DNA of 40,625 nucleotides. Origin: a virus. The notes under the pieces were generated by a model. The model saw only the letters and a program-made list of their open reading frames with translations. It did not search any database and was not told the origin of the DNA. The stretch is from the IMG/VR virus record IMGVR_UViG_3300017706_000303, positions 1 through 40,625 of that record. One strand, 5' to 3'. This document shows positions 1 through 6,353 of the stretch, piece by piece. The position numbers and the translations under genes are program-made. The stretch's first letter is position 1; the number at the start of each line of letters is the position of its first letter.

Positions 1-168
1 AGGCATACGGTCAGCTTGAATGTCTGTACCAGCAACCAAGTCTTTAGTTAGGTTAAGTCCGTGTGAAGTGAACGGGATGTTCTGGAAGTTGCCAGATGGG
101 GTAATCCCGAATGTGGATTCAGTGATAAAGCTTAGGCTAGACCGTGAACCCTGTGCGAAGGTAGGCAT
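1..168 (-). CDS. Tail tube protein, partial (N-terminal 56 codons)
   Basis: This is the start of a minus-strand gene that runs off the left edge. The visible protein begins MPTFAQGSRSSLSFITEST and continues FGITPSGNFQNIPFTSHGLN. That pattern is typical of siphovirus tail tube (major tail) proteins, which polymerise into the tail lumen. The ATG is preceded by a GGAG ribosome site, and the gene follows the tail terminator directly, the usual gene order. The rest of the protein, the tail assembly chaperones and the tape measure would lie beyond base 1. The call rests on N-terminal pattern and position. Confidence 0.7.
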   Translation of the reverse strand, partial: MPTFAQGSRSSLSFITESTFGITPSGNFQNIPFTSHGLNLTKDLVAGTDIQADRMP

Positions 169-179
169 GTGTTATTCTC

Positions 180-605
180 CTAATTATAAATGTACCAGCC
201 GATTGTGATCGGTATGTAGTACCAAGGTGTGTCTAATAGGCCCTGAGCCCTTTCAGTATAATCTATAGACACGATGGTTGTTGTTCCGCCACTTGTGTAA
301 GAGACGTCAGTGTTTGACTCAAAGTTGTCAATTATTAGTTCAGCTAGGGTTTCTGCTGCGGCGGGTCCAGCATTCTCTGGTGCATGTACGTTTATATGGA
401 AGATGCCCCTATAAAGTATCTGAGCGTTTGGACCTCTTGCTGCTCTTACACGCTGCGTGGGAATAAACTCACACTGAACAAAAGAGGTGCCGGTGATAGG
501 GTTGAAGGAAACATTCTCGTAAGCTACAGAAAAAGAATTAGCAGTAGCTAGGGTGGCTAGTCGGCTTTCTAGTGCAGCTCGGATGGTTTTATGTATACTA
601 GCCAT
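180..605 (-). CDS. Tail terminator / tail completion protein (141 aa)
   Basis: The 141-aa protein begins MASIHKTIRAALESRLATLA and has a beta-rich remainder ending in an aromatic YIPITIGWYIYN tail. Proteins of this size and pattern between the neck gene and the tail tube gene cap the growing tail tube and join it to the head. The start overlaps the upstream stop in a TAATG arrangement, so translation is probably coupled. The function is inferred mainly from gene order. Confidence 0.6.
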   Translation of the reverse strand: MASIHKTIRAALESRLATLATANSFSVAYENVSFNPITGTSFVQCEFIPTQRVRAARGPNAQILYRGIFHINVHAPENAGPAAAETLAELIIDNFESNTDVSYTSGGTTTIVSIDYTERAQGLLDTPWYYIPITIGWYIYN

Positions 606-1042
606 TATTCAGCCCCTGTATCTACTGTTGCGCCACCAAGGATGTTAGCTAGTCTTGTGTATACGTGAGACCCACCTTGACCACCAGCTCTAGGGATGTT
701 CCCTCTTGGGTTGTTCTCAACTATACTAGCATGAGGAGAGTTGTTTCTAATGTTAAAGACGTCTTTAGTTAAGTCTAACTTACCAAGGTCAGACATAAGT
801 TGTTCCCTAGCTACCGAAGGTTTCCCAGACTTTCTTTTACGACCTCTAGCTGATCTACTTCTTGGAGCACCAGCAGTGTTACTTAACGTGTGGGACTCAA
901 TATAGGCACCTGTGTCTACAGGAGACTCTAACACTAAGAACTCTATAGACTGCACTAACATCTCTCTGACAGCATCTTCTGCTATAGTATCTAAATCTGA
1001 TATGACCTCTTCAAAAGTACCTGTAAGTTTAGTTTTAGCCAT
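605..1042 (-). CDS. Neck / HK97 gp10-like tail completion protein (145 aa)
   Basis: The chosen start gives MAKTKLTGTFEEVISDLDTI and has GGAGTAATT just upstream; a longer in-frame start seven codons earlier lacks such a site. The pattern VESPVDTGAYIESHTLSNT (an xxPVDTGxxxxS signature) followed by a basic segment RSRSARGRKRK and a C-terminal HASIVEN motif matches HK97 gp10-like neck proteins, where the 'PVDTG' and 'xAxxvEyG' motifs are typical. It sits between the stopper and terminator genes, in keeping with a head-tail connector role. Confidence 0.7.
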   Translation of the reverse strand: MAKTKLTGTFEEVISDLDTIAEDAVREMLVQSIEFLVLESPVDTGAYIESHTLSNTAGAPRSRSARGRKRKSGKPSVAREQLMSDLGKLDLTKDVFNIRNNSPHASIVENNPRGNIPRAGGQGGSHVYTRLANILGGATVDTGAE

Positions 1043-1044
1043 AA

Positions 1045-1401
1045 TTACTCCTGCACAGTACACAGATGACAGATAGGGATACCAGCAGAGAAGATAGTAG
1101 TCACAGAAAGTACCTTTACAGTGTCGCCGTTACCTATAACGAGATCTTCATCATCAGGAGTTATAGCTAACCCTTGAGCAGAGATAAGAAGCTTACGAGA
1201 CCCTCTTACGATTTCATCAGTGTTTCCAGCTATCCCTAGTGCATAGTTGTAGAAGTAGCCTAATATGGGATAATCTGTTGTAGCCTCTCCTGACCTACTA
1301 CCAGTAGCAGGATCATAAGCCCCATCTGTAGTAACCTTACGCAGAGTCAAAGACTGTCCGTGTTCGCTTACAAGTCTATATAAGTCACCAGACCTAAACA
1401 T
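1045..1401 (-). CDS. Head closure (stopper) protein candidate (118 aa)
   Basis: This 118-aa beta-rich protein begins MFRSGDLYRLVSEHGQSLTL. It has the layout of siphovirus head closure proteins: an early strand pair, a loop containing YDPATGSRSGE, and a late VIGNGDTVKVLSV strand. Such proteins plug the portal after packaging and dock the tail. AGGG precedes the ATG, and the gene lies between the adaptor and neck genes. The assignment is from context and general pattern. Confidence 0.55.
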   Translation of the reverse strand: MFRSGDLYRLVSEHGQSLTLRKVTTDGAYDPATGSRSGEATTDYPILGYFYNYALGIAGNTDEIVRGSRKLLISAQGLAITPDDEDLVIGNGDTVKVLSVTTIFSAGIPICHLCTVQE

Positions 1402-1410
1402 TACTTAGCC

Positions 1411-1878
1411 CTAACTGTTGTAGTCGTAAGAGTCGGATTCGTTATAACTTGCAGGATTTTTAAACCTATCTCTTCTAAAGCTGGGCTCTATTCTATCGGT
1501 ATTCTCACGAACAGCTTTAACAGAAGTTGCACTAATGCCACCGGCTTTGATACCTATGACAGCACCAGCAGTCTTACCCTGATACTCAAGGGTGTCTGCT
1601 AAGGTCATGTACTGCTTTGCCAGAGTAGAGTACTTAGAGGTTAAGACACCATCGAGTTCTGTGTCAACCAGTCGTGAATACTTGGACGATATGGCCCTAG
1701 CTGCCCAAGCAGCAGAATAATAAACATTGTTGCCAGTCTGAGTAAGACTAAATTCAATCTCCTCGTTCTCTAGCTGTTTATCAAAAGTGTCTGTATCACC
1801 AGACAACAACCTAACACTGTTCAATCTGCCAGCGGCAGTAGTTGTGCCAAGGGTAGTAGGATCATACGTCCAAGCCAT
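1411..1878 (-). CDS. Head-tail adaptor protein (155 aa)
   Basis: The N-terminus contains a short N-terminal 'LNSVRLLSGDTDTFDKQLENEE' pattern (R-x-L-x-G-D-T, then D-x-x-L-x-x-E-E). This is characteristic of HK97 gp6-like adaptors, which bind the portal ring. The middle is helical with repeated YS/KYS segments. The start codon overlaps the upstream gene's stop by one base. The position two genes after the major capsid agrees with an adaptor. Confidence 0.65.
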   Translation of the reverse strand: MAWTYDPTTLGTTTAAGRLNSVRLLSGDTDTFDKQLENEEIEFSLTQTGNNVYYSAAWAARAISSKYSRLVDTELDGVLTSKYSTLAKQYMTLADTLEYQGKTAGAVIGIKAGGISATSVKAVRENTDRIEPSFRRDRFKNPASYNESDSYDYNS

Positions 1879-2273
1879 TAACCGTTCTCCAACTCGCCGT
1901 AGTTACGCCTCCAACTACGGATCATACCTCGTTGCTTATCTAGTACCCTAGACTTCTTACAACGCTTTTTGTCATACTCTCTTGTTGTTGGTACAGCGGC
2001 TTTCACCTTTTCGTTAATACTGTCCACGAGGGCATTAAGTCCGTCTATGTCTAAGGCTTCAAGACCATCTCCCACTTTCATGCCAACTTCCTTAGCTGAG
2101 TTATGAAAGAGGGTTCTTTGATTGTATAGGATACGGACTTTGTTATCGTCTATACTGAGTTCTTTCCAAGGAAAGTGATCACCAGCAGCCCATTGTCTAC
2201 CGTTAGCGGTAAAGGGCACCCTTACGAACGTAGGGCGGTCCACTTGAAACGGGAAGTTTTCTTGTCTAATCAT
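1878..2273 (-). CDS. Conserved-type phage protein of unknown function next to capsid (131 aa)
   Basis: A start at MIRQENFPFQVDRP is preferred because AGGAGA lies at good distance upstream. A TTG start 17 codons earlier would place coding sequence across a hairpin and has no ribosome site. The protein has a beta-type N-terminal part with ANGRQWAAGDHFPW, a short helical stretch LEALDIDGLNALVDSINEKV that could be a small nucleic-acid-binding helix pair, and a very basic C-terminus (KKRCKKSRVLDKQRGMIRSW). No family was recognised. Its place between capsid and adaptor suggests a minor head component. Confidence 0.6.
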   Translation of the reverse strand: MIRQENFPFQVDRPTFVRVPFTANGRQWAAGDHFPWKELSIDDNKVRILYNQRTLFHNSAKEVGMKVGDGLEALDIDGLNALVDSINEKVKAAVPTTREYDKKRCKKSRVLDKQRGMIRSWRRNYGELENG

Positions 2274-2291
2274 GTCGGGGTCTCCTATGTG

Positions 2292-2317
2292 GGTGGGACA
2301 CCCTAGAGCATCCCACC
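2292..2317 (-). other. Stem-loop in the major capsid / downstream gene spacer
   Basis: A 7-bp perfect stem (GGTGGGA and TCCCACC) with a 12-nt loop lies 11 bases beyond the capsid stop codon and just ahead of the ribosome site of the next gene. There is no T-run, so it is not a classic terminator. It may stabilise the capsid mRNA end or reduce readthrough. The stem is seen directly; the role is inferred. Confidence 0.5.
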
Positions 2318-2327
2318 AGTTCAACTA

Positions 2328-3329
2328 TTATTGAACGATACCGTTGAAGAAGTAACCCAAGTCTGGGCCAACTACTTTCATGTCGTAGGACATTTTAACT
2401 TGAATGTGCTCTGCAACCTGTTGACGCTTGAGTGCATCATCAGAGAAGGACTCAACAGTAATACCCAGATTGTTTGCTCCAGGAATTGAGTTCCATGCAA
2501 AGGTCATACCAGCAGCAGGAGTCATAAGACCAGCACTTGATGGTGTGTGACACAACATAGCATGTTTACCACCGATAAAGGAAGTAGACTCAGCAGCACC
2601 TTCTACAGCAGTGTTCTTGACTGCTTCCATGACGTAGAGCTTCTCTACTTCAAAGATCTCAGCAATTTTAGCATCTGTGATCAGTGCAGTGTTGCTGACA
2701 GTCGAGCCACCGTTAAGGCGAGACAGAATGTCTGGGTGGTTGATCAGAATGTCACGGACTTCTTTACCGATAACCATAGTGTTTGGCTTATAGCCACCAG
2801 AAGCAAGTTGCATAGTGCGACGAGCATCTGTTACGTTCTGGATAGGTGTTGAGTTGGTGTAGTCGTTCCAGTATACAGGAGTACCTGCACCAGAAGCAGC
2901 ACCAGACACGTTAGTTGTCCAGACACCATTAGTAAAGAATGTCGAAGCAAACTGCTCCTCACGGTGGATCATCAGGCGCATAGCCAGAGTCTCCGCACCC
3001 GCTTGGCGGATTTGTAGTACTTCGTCTTCGTTAGCAATAGTCTGCTCGTCAAAGTCCATACCAAGACCATACACATCAGCAAAGTAGCTGCTGTTAGAAA
3101 TGGTCATACCGATACGGTTAACCTCAGTGCGTGGCGCAAGTTTCTTTACGTCACCAGTGCGGTTCATGTTGGCACGGTCATAGATGTAGTATTTGTCAGA
3201 CTGACGTGCGACACCTACCGTGGGAAATACCTTATCTGCGATAAAGTTCTCTTGTGATTGTGCATAGGCCAGTGTCAAGTTAGACAACGGACGGTCGATA
3301 TGCACCTGTGATGGGGTTAGCATTGGCAT
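2328..3329 (-). CDS. Major capsid protein (333 aa)
   Basis: The 333-aa protein begins MPMLTPSQVHIDRPLSNLTL. It has an N-terminal arm, then FIADKVFPTVGVARQSDKYY, an RANMNRTGD segment, and a long helix with the EETL-like stretch EVLQIRQAGAETLAMRLM. The C-terminal part contains GPDLGYFFNG. Size, alternating helix/strand pattern and position after the protease, scaffold-like and decoration genes fit an HK97-fold capsid protein. AAGGA precedes the ATG; a second ATG two codons in is possible. It would form the icosahedral shell, with assembly scaffolded and then matured by the protease encoded upstream. Confidence 0.85.
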   Translation of the reverse strand: MPMLTPSQVHIDRPLSNLTLAYAQSQENFIADKVFPTVGVARQSDKYYIYDRANMNRTGDVKKLAPRTEVNRIGMTISNSSYFADVYGLGMDFDEQTIANEDEVLQIRQAGAETLAMRLMIHREEQFASTFFTNGVWTTNVSGAASGAGTPVYWNDYTNSTPIQNVTDARRTMQLASGGYKPNTMVIGKEVRDILINHPDILSRLNGGSTVSNTALITDAKIAEIFEVEKLYVMEAVKNTAVEGAAESTSFIGGKHAMLCHTPSSAGLMTPAAGMTFAWNSIPGANNLGITVESFSDDALKRQQVAEHIQVKMSYDMKVVGPDLGYFFNGIVQ

Positions 3330-3353
3330 TATAATGTTCCTTATTCTATGCTA

Positions 3354-3725
3354 TTAAGCAGCAGCGTTGCCGCCTTGAATGAGTTCGATAGCAATGATCT
3401 GATCATCTACACCAGCTTCAGTTGCATAACCCATGATAATATTGCCAGTAGTGGCAGCGACAGCATCGCCATTGGCATCTGTTGCTACAGCAGCACCGGC
3501 TGCGATTGTACCGCCAGCCTTAACCATGACTTTACCTGTCATAGCTACTGTAGCAGCACTAGCAGCGGTTGGATTGTTGAGCAGAACACCAATGCAGTTT
3601 TCCCCTGCACCATTAGCCAGATCAACTTGACCGTCTGACTCTAGTGTTACGAACTTGAACTGTGCCGCCGAAAGGTCGATACCAGCAATGAATGTGCGGT
3701 TGTCCCGTGATTGAGTAACAGCCAT
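3354..3725 (-). CDS. Head decoration protein, DUF2190-like (123 aa)
   Basis: The sequence has a beta-barrel-like pattern with short strands and Gly/Ala turns. GKVMVKAGGTIAAGAAVATD and DANGDAVAA-type segments, and an N-terminal ECIGVLLN-like stretch (ENCIGVLLNNPTA here), are typical of DUF2190-type capsid decoration proteins. It is immediately upstream of the major capsid gene and has an AGGGGA ribosome site. The expected role is binding the outside of the expanded capsid and stabilising it. Confidence 0.7.
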   Translation of the reverse strand: MAVTQSRDNRTFIAGIDLSAAQFKFVTLESDGQVDLANGAGENCIGVLLNNPTAASAATVAMTGKVMVKAGGTIAAGAAVATDANGDAVAATTGNIIMGYATEAGVDDQIIAIELIQGGNAAA

Positions 3726-3727
3726 TT

Positions 3728-4528
3728 TTATTCCCCTTTATAGGATTTAGTGATAAGAGCTTTGCCTTCATCGGTCTTAGCTACAGCAGCGTAGGCCAAG
3801 GCATGTTCACTCTTTTTCATTTTATGTTCGTCCATGTAGGACTTTACGAGTGCCTCTAACTTATCGGTCGCAGAGGTGAACTCTCCGTCAACGTCAGATT
3901 TACCCAGCTCAGTCATACTACCTTCAAAGGCTTTGTCGGCTGCTTTGAGTGCTTGCATGATTGTTTCTTCGTCTCCGAAATTGGCAACCAAAGATTTGGC
4001 TACTTCAAGATCAAAGTGTGGTAGTTCGGCCTCTGCATGTTTAACTAAGACAGCATCTGCCTTAGCAACTTCTGCTTCTTCTAGTGCCTTAAGAATAGGC
4101 GCAGGAATATCAGCCTTGTTGATCTGTTCATCACCGTAAGTCACATACTCAGGTTCAACCGACTTCTCGATTGAGTCTGATTTAACGATGTAACCAGCTT
4201 CTTCCAGAGACTTGCTAAGGCGATCAATCTCGGCTTTAGCTAGGTCTAGTTCAGCTTGAATGGTGTCTACCTCGTCCAACGGACCTTGGTAATCTTTCTT
4301 CATGTCCATGTTATACATTTTCATAGCTTCGTCCTCGGACATACCTTTGTCCATGTAAGGCTTTAGCTTTGCTTTCATGTCATCAGACATTTTTTCTACT
4401 TCGTTCTCCATAGTTTCTCCCTCGGAGTTGTCCCTTTTATAAAGAGAGACCATTGCTTGTTTGTTAGCTGGACGATCAACCAAGGACAGTTCATCTAACT
4501 CAAGTTGTTTAAGTAAATTAGGCATCAT
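3728..4528 (-). CDS. Scaffold-like / head assembly protein (266 aa)
   Basis: The protein is highly charged and mostly helical, with acidic/basic heptad-like stretches such as DEVDTIQAELDLAKAEIDRL (a likely coiled coil around residues 85-110) and repeated 'K-A-x-x-E' helices. It begins MMPNLLKQLELDELSLVDRP, and LSLVDRPANKQA resembles the N-terminus of XkdF/protease-linked phage proteins. The start follows AAGGAATCTT and overlaps the end of the protease gene by 11 bases. Its place between protease and decoration/capsid genes fits a scaffolding protein cut by the protease. The role is inferred. Confidence 0.6.
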   Translation of the reverse strand: MMPNLLKQLELDELSLVDRPANKQAMVSLYKRDNSEGETMENEVEKMSDDMKAKLKPYMDKGMSEDEAMKMYNMDMKKDYQGPLDEVDTIQAELDLAKAEIDRLSKSLEEAGYIVKSDSIEKSVEPEYVTYGDEQINKADIPAPILKALEEAEVAKADAVLVKHAEAELPHFDLEVAKSLVANFGDEETIMQALKAADKAFEGSMTELGKSDVDGEFTSATDKLEALVKSYMDEHKMKKSEHALAYAAVAKTDEGKALITKSYKGE

Positions 4529-5462
4529 AAGATTCCTTGATTGCACGACCACCTATTGAGAAGGCCGCAAGTTCACCAGATTTGACCCTAGCCCAGACGT
4601 CATCGTCGTAGACTTTAAAAGCTACAACCCAACCCTCTCGGTCACTCTGGATGCCAAGGGACTCACCAATTTCTTTGGTGACAGGCATGGAGTGGATAAC
4701 CGCCCCAATCTGATCCCCTTTGTGCATTTCTTTACCGACACGAATATTCTCCATGAAGTTGTTCACGGCCTTTACAAGTGTCTCTGGTTCGATAACATCG
4801 CCTTGGCGATCAACCACAGGTTCGCCCTTTTCGGTAACGACTGAGGCCCACCCATAGACGAGACGTTGTTCGTCGTCCGCCTTGAGGATTTGTCCTTCGA
4901 TATTGTGTTTTGTGAGTTGTGACACTGAGGTTCCTCCCTCCCACATTCTGCAAGACCAGTACCCTGCTGTTGTCTTGTCCTTCTTTGAGTCGCAGTTATG
5001 CCTTGCACGGAAGTTGGCCCTAGCTTTCGGGTCATCTCGCCGTATCTCCATATTGGGGTCTCCGAAAGCCACACGTTTGATTTTACCTCCGCTTTGTACG
5101 AATACCTCAAACTTCTTGTTACCACCCTTAACACGGCGGGGTTTGTTTAAGGTAACTTGCTCCCCCTGATACTCAGCCTTTGTTACCTCTTCGTCAGACT
5201 TCTTACTACTAGAAGCATGAGAAGCTGGTAATAAATCTTTGTCGTGCTTAGGGGACTTAGAACCTGAGACGATACGAAGAAAGCTATTCACCCTAGCCAT
5301 AGCCCATTGCTCAGGAGAGCTTACGTTAGGTCTTACAGATCCGGGATTTGTCTTATATGCACCAATACCTCGACGATACACAGCCTGTAGCATAGAGGTC
5401 GTTACCTTATGCTTAGACTTGGCGTTGTGTGCTGTTACTTTTGCTTGTAGACCTTTTGCCAT
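4518..5462 (-). CDS. Prohead maturation protease, XkdF-like, with N-terminal DUF5824-like region (314 aa)
   Basis: The C-terminal half (about residues 185-314) carries the XkdF-type serine protease pattern: RLVYGWASVVTEKGEPVVDR, then QGDVIEPETLVKAVNNFM, MHKGDQIGAVIHSMPVTKE and a C-terminal AAFSIGGRAIKE. The candidate catalytic His is in MHKGD or VIHS and the Ser in FSIGG. The N-terminal half has a DUF5824-like region (TSMLQAVYRRGIGAYKTNPG) and a segment with FRARHNCDSKKDKTTAGYWS, also seen in phage head proteins. The GGAGG ribosome site supports the start. The family matures phage procapsids. The two-module layout is read from the sequence; family names are from memory. Confidence 0.75.
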   Translation of the reverse strand: MAKGLQAKVTAHNAKSKHKVTTSMLQAVYRRGIGAYKTNPGSVRPNVSSPEQWAMARVNSFLRIVSGSKSPKHDKDLLPASHASSSKKSDEEVTKAEYQGEQVTLNKPRRVKGGNKKFEVFVQSGGKIKRVAFGDPNMEIRRDDPKARANFRARHNCDSKKDKTTAGYWSCRMWEGGTSVSQLTKHNIEGQILKADDEQRLVYGWASVVTEKGEPVVDRQGDVIEPETLVKAVNNFMENIRVGKEMHKGDQIGAVIHSMPVTKEIGESLGIQSDREGWVVAFKVYDDDVWARVKSGELAAFSIGGRAIKESYDA

Positions 5463-5995
5463 TATGCTTGTCCTCCCATGCCAGCATGGTTTGTGCAGTA
5501 GTAGTGAAGAGTGGGTGTGCTGCCAGTTACAGCTATTGTGACTGTTGCCCCAGAGGAGCCAGCAGTACCCGACACAGTTACACCTGTAGTGTACTGAGAC
5601 CCTCCGCCATGTGTACCATTAGCAGTAGTAGAAAACCTGAGTGGGTGTCCAGAATTAGAGGAGTCTGACTGGTCAAAGATATAAGTATTACCAGCAACAA
5701 AATTTATGGAAGGGGTTACTGCTCCTCCAATGTAATACTTGTTTCCTGTACCAAACCCGTTAGTGCCAGAGGCCACTGTTACTACTAGAGTTGTGTCAGA
5801 GGAAAACTTAGCTAGATATTCTTTAAACCATTTGGCTTCTTTGAATGTAACAAACTTACTAAGCTTAGTAGGATTAGAGCCGTGAGTTACATCATATTTA
5901 GAGGTAGCAGTGTTAAAGGTAGCTATGTTTTCGTTGTTGTTACTTGCGTAAGAACCTTCACTCCTAGCCCATTTATTGTATTCTGTCCTAGACAT
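5462..5995 (-). CDS. Virion-associated protein with C-terminal cupredoxin-like domain (177 aa)
   Basis: The start at MSRTEYNKWARSEG is chosen for its AGGAG site and TAATG overlap with the upstream gene. Residues 1-75 are polar. Residues 85-177 form a beta-rich domain with GGAVTPSINFVAGNTYIFDQ, SGHPLRFS and TLHYYCTNHAGMGG. The His in GHPL and the Cys, His and Met in YYCTNHAGM are in the positions of type-1 copper ligands of plastocyanin-like proteins, although the His-Met spacing is shorter than in plastocyanin. Similar domains are known in marine phage structural proteins. Position among head genes suggests a virion component. Copper binding is a hypothesis. Confidence 0.55.
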   Translation of the reverse strand: MSRTEYNKWARSEGSYASNNNENIATFNTATSKYDVTHGSNPTKLSKFVTFKEAKWFKEYLAKFSSDTTLVVTVASGTNGFGTGNKYYIGGAVTPSINFVAGNTYIFDQSDSSNSGHPLRFSTTANGTHGGGSQYTTGVTVSGTAGSSGATVTIAVTGSTPTLHYYCTNHAGMGGQA

Positions 5996-6342
5996 TACAC
6001 GCTCCTGCAACGGAGTATTACCGCTCTTTGGATAGTTGTGGATATACTTGTGGTGATTGTGCAGATAAATGTGTAGTCTCGTCTATCTATGCCACCAGCG
6101 ACATAAATAATTGTGTTCTTGCCAGAAATTGCTTGAGCTATGTTGTGTATACTGTCTACAAAAGCATTACCATTGACAGTGTTTAAATCATAACCTGCGG
6201 GTAAAACATACTCTGTAGGGTAATCATTAGACCTTACAGACCATGTAACAGAGGTTATATTAAAGCCAGCAGCTATGTCCGACCAGTCTATGCTGTAATC
6301 TAGCAGTTCATCTGGGTCTTTATTGGGCCAAACTAGGCTCAT
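5995..6342 (-). CDS. Small beta-rich virion protein of unknown function (115 aa)
   Basis: The protein starts MSLVWPNKDPDELLDYSIDW and reads as a single immunoglobulin-like beta domain: 'SIDWSDIAAGFNITSVTWSV' strands, VNGNAFVDSIHN loop, and TIIYVAGGIDRRDYTFICTI. Phages often encode such a short 'WxxKDPDExLDYxIDW' protein near structural genes, where it is annotated as hypothetical or structural. GAGGAC precedes the ATG. It is tightly coupled to the cupredoxin-like gene downstream. No firm function can be given. Confidence 0.6.
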   Translation of the reverse strand: MSLVWPNKDPDELLDYSIDWSDIAAGFNITSVTWSVRSNDYPTEYVLPAGYDLNTVNGNAFVDSIHNIAQAISGKNTIIYVAGGIDRRDYTFICTITTSISTTIQRAVILRCRSV

Positions 6343-6353
6343 GTCTTGTCCTC

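Noticed and set aside
2274-2324. Longer TTG-start form of the 131-aa protein
   Set aside because: It has no ribosome site and would translate through the hairpin, whereas ATG at 2273 has AGGAGA.
4772-5134. Out-of-frame 120-codon minus-strand frame within the protease gene
   Set aside because: It is a shadow of the protease coding frame, without a ribosome site or sensible composition.
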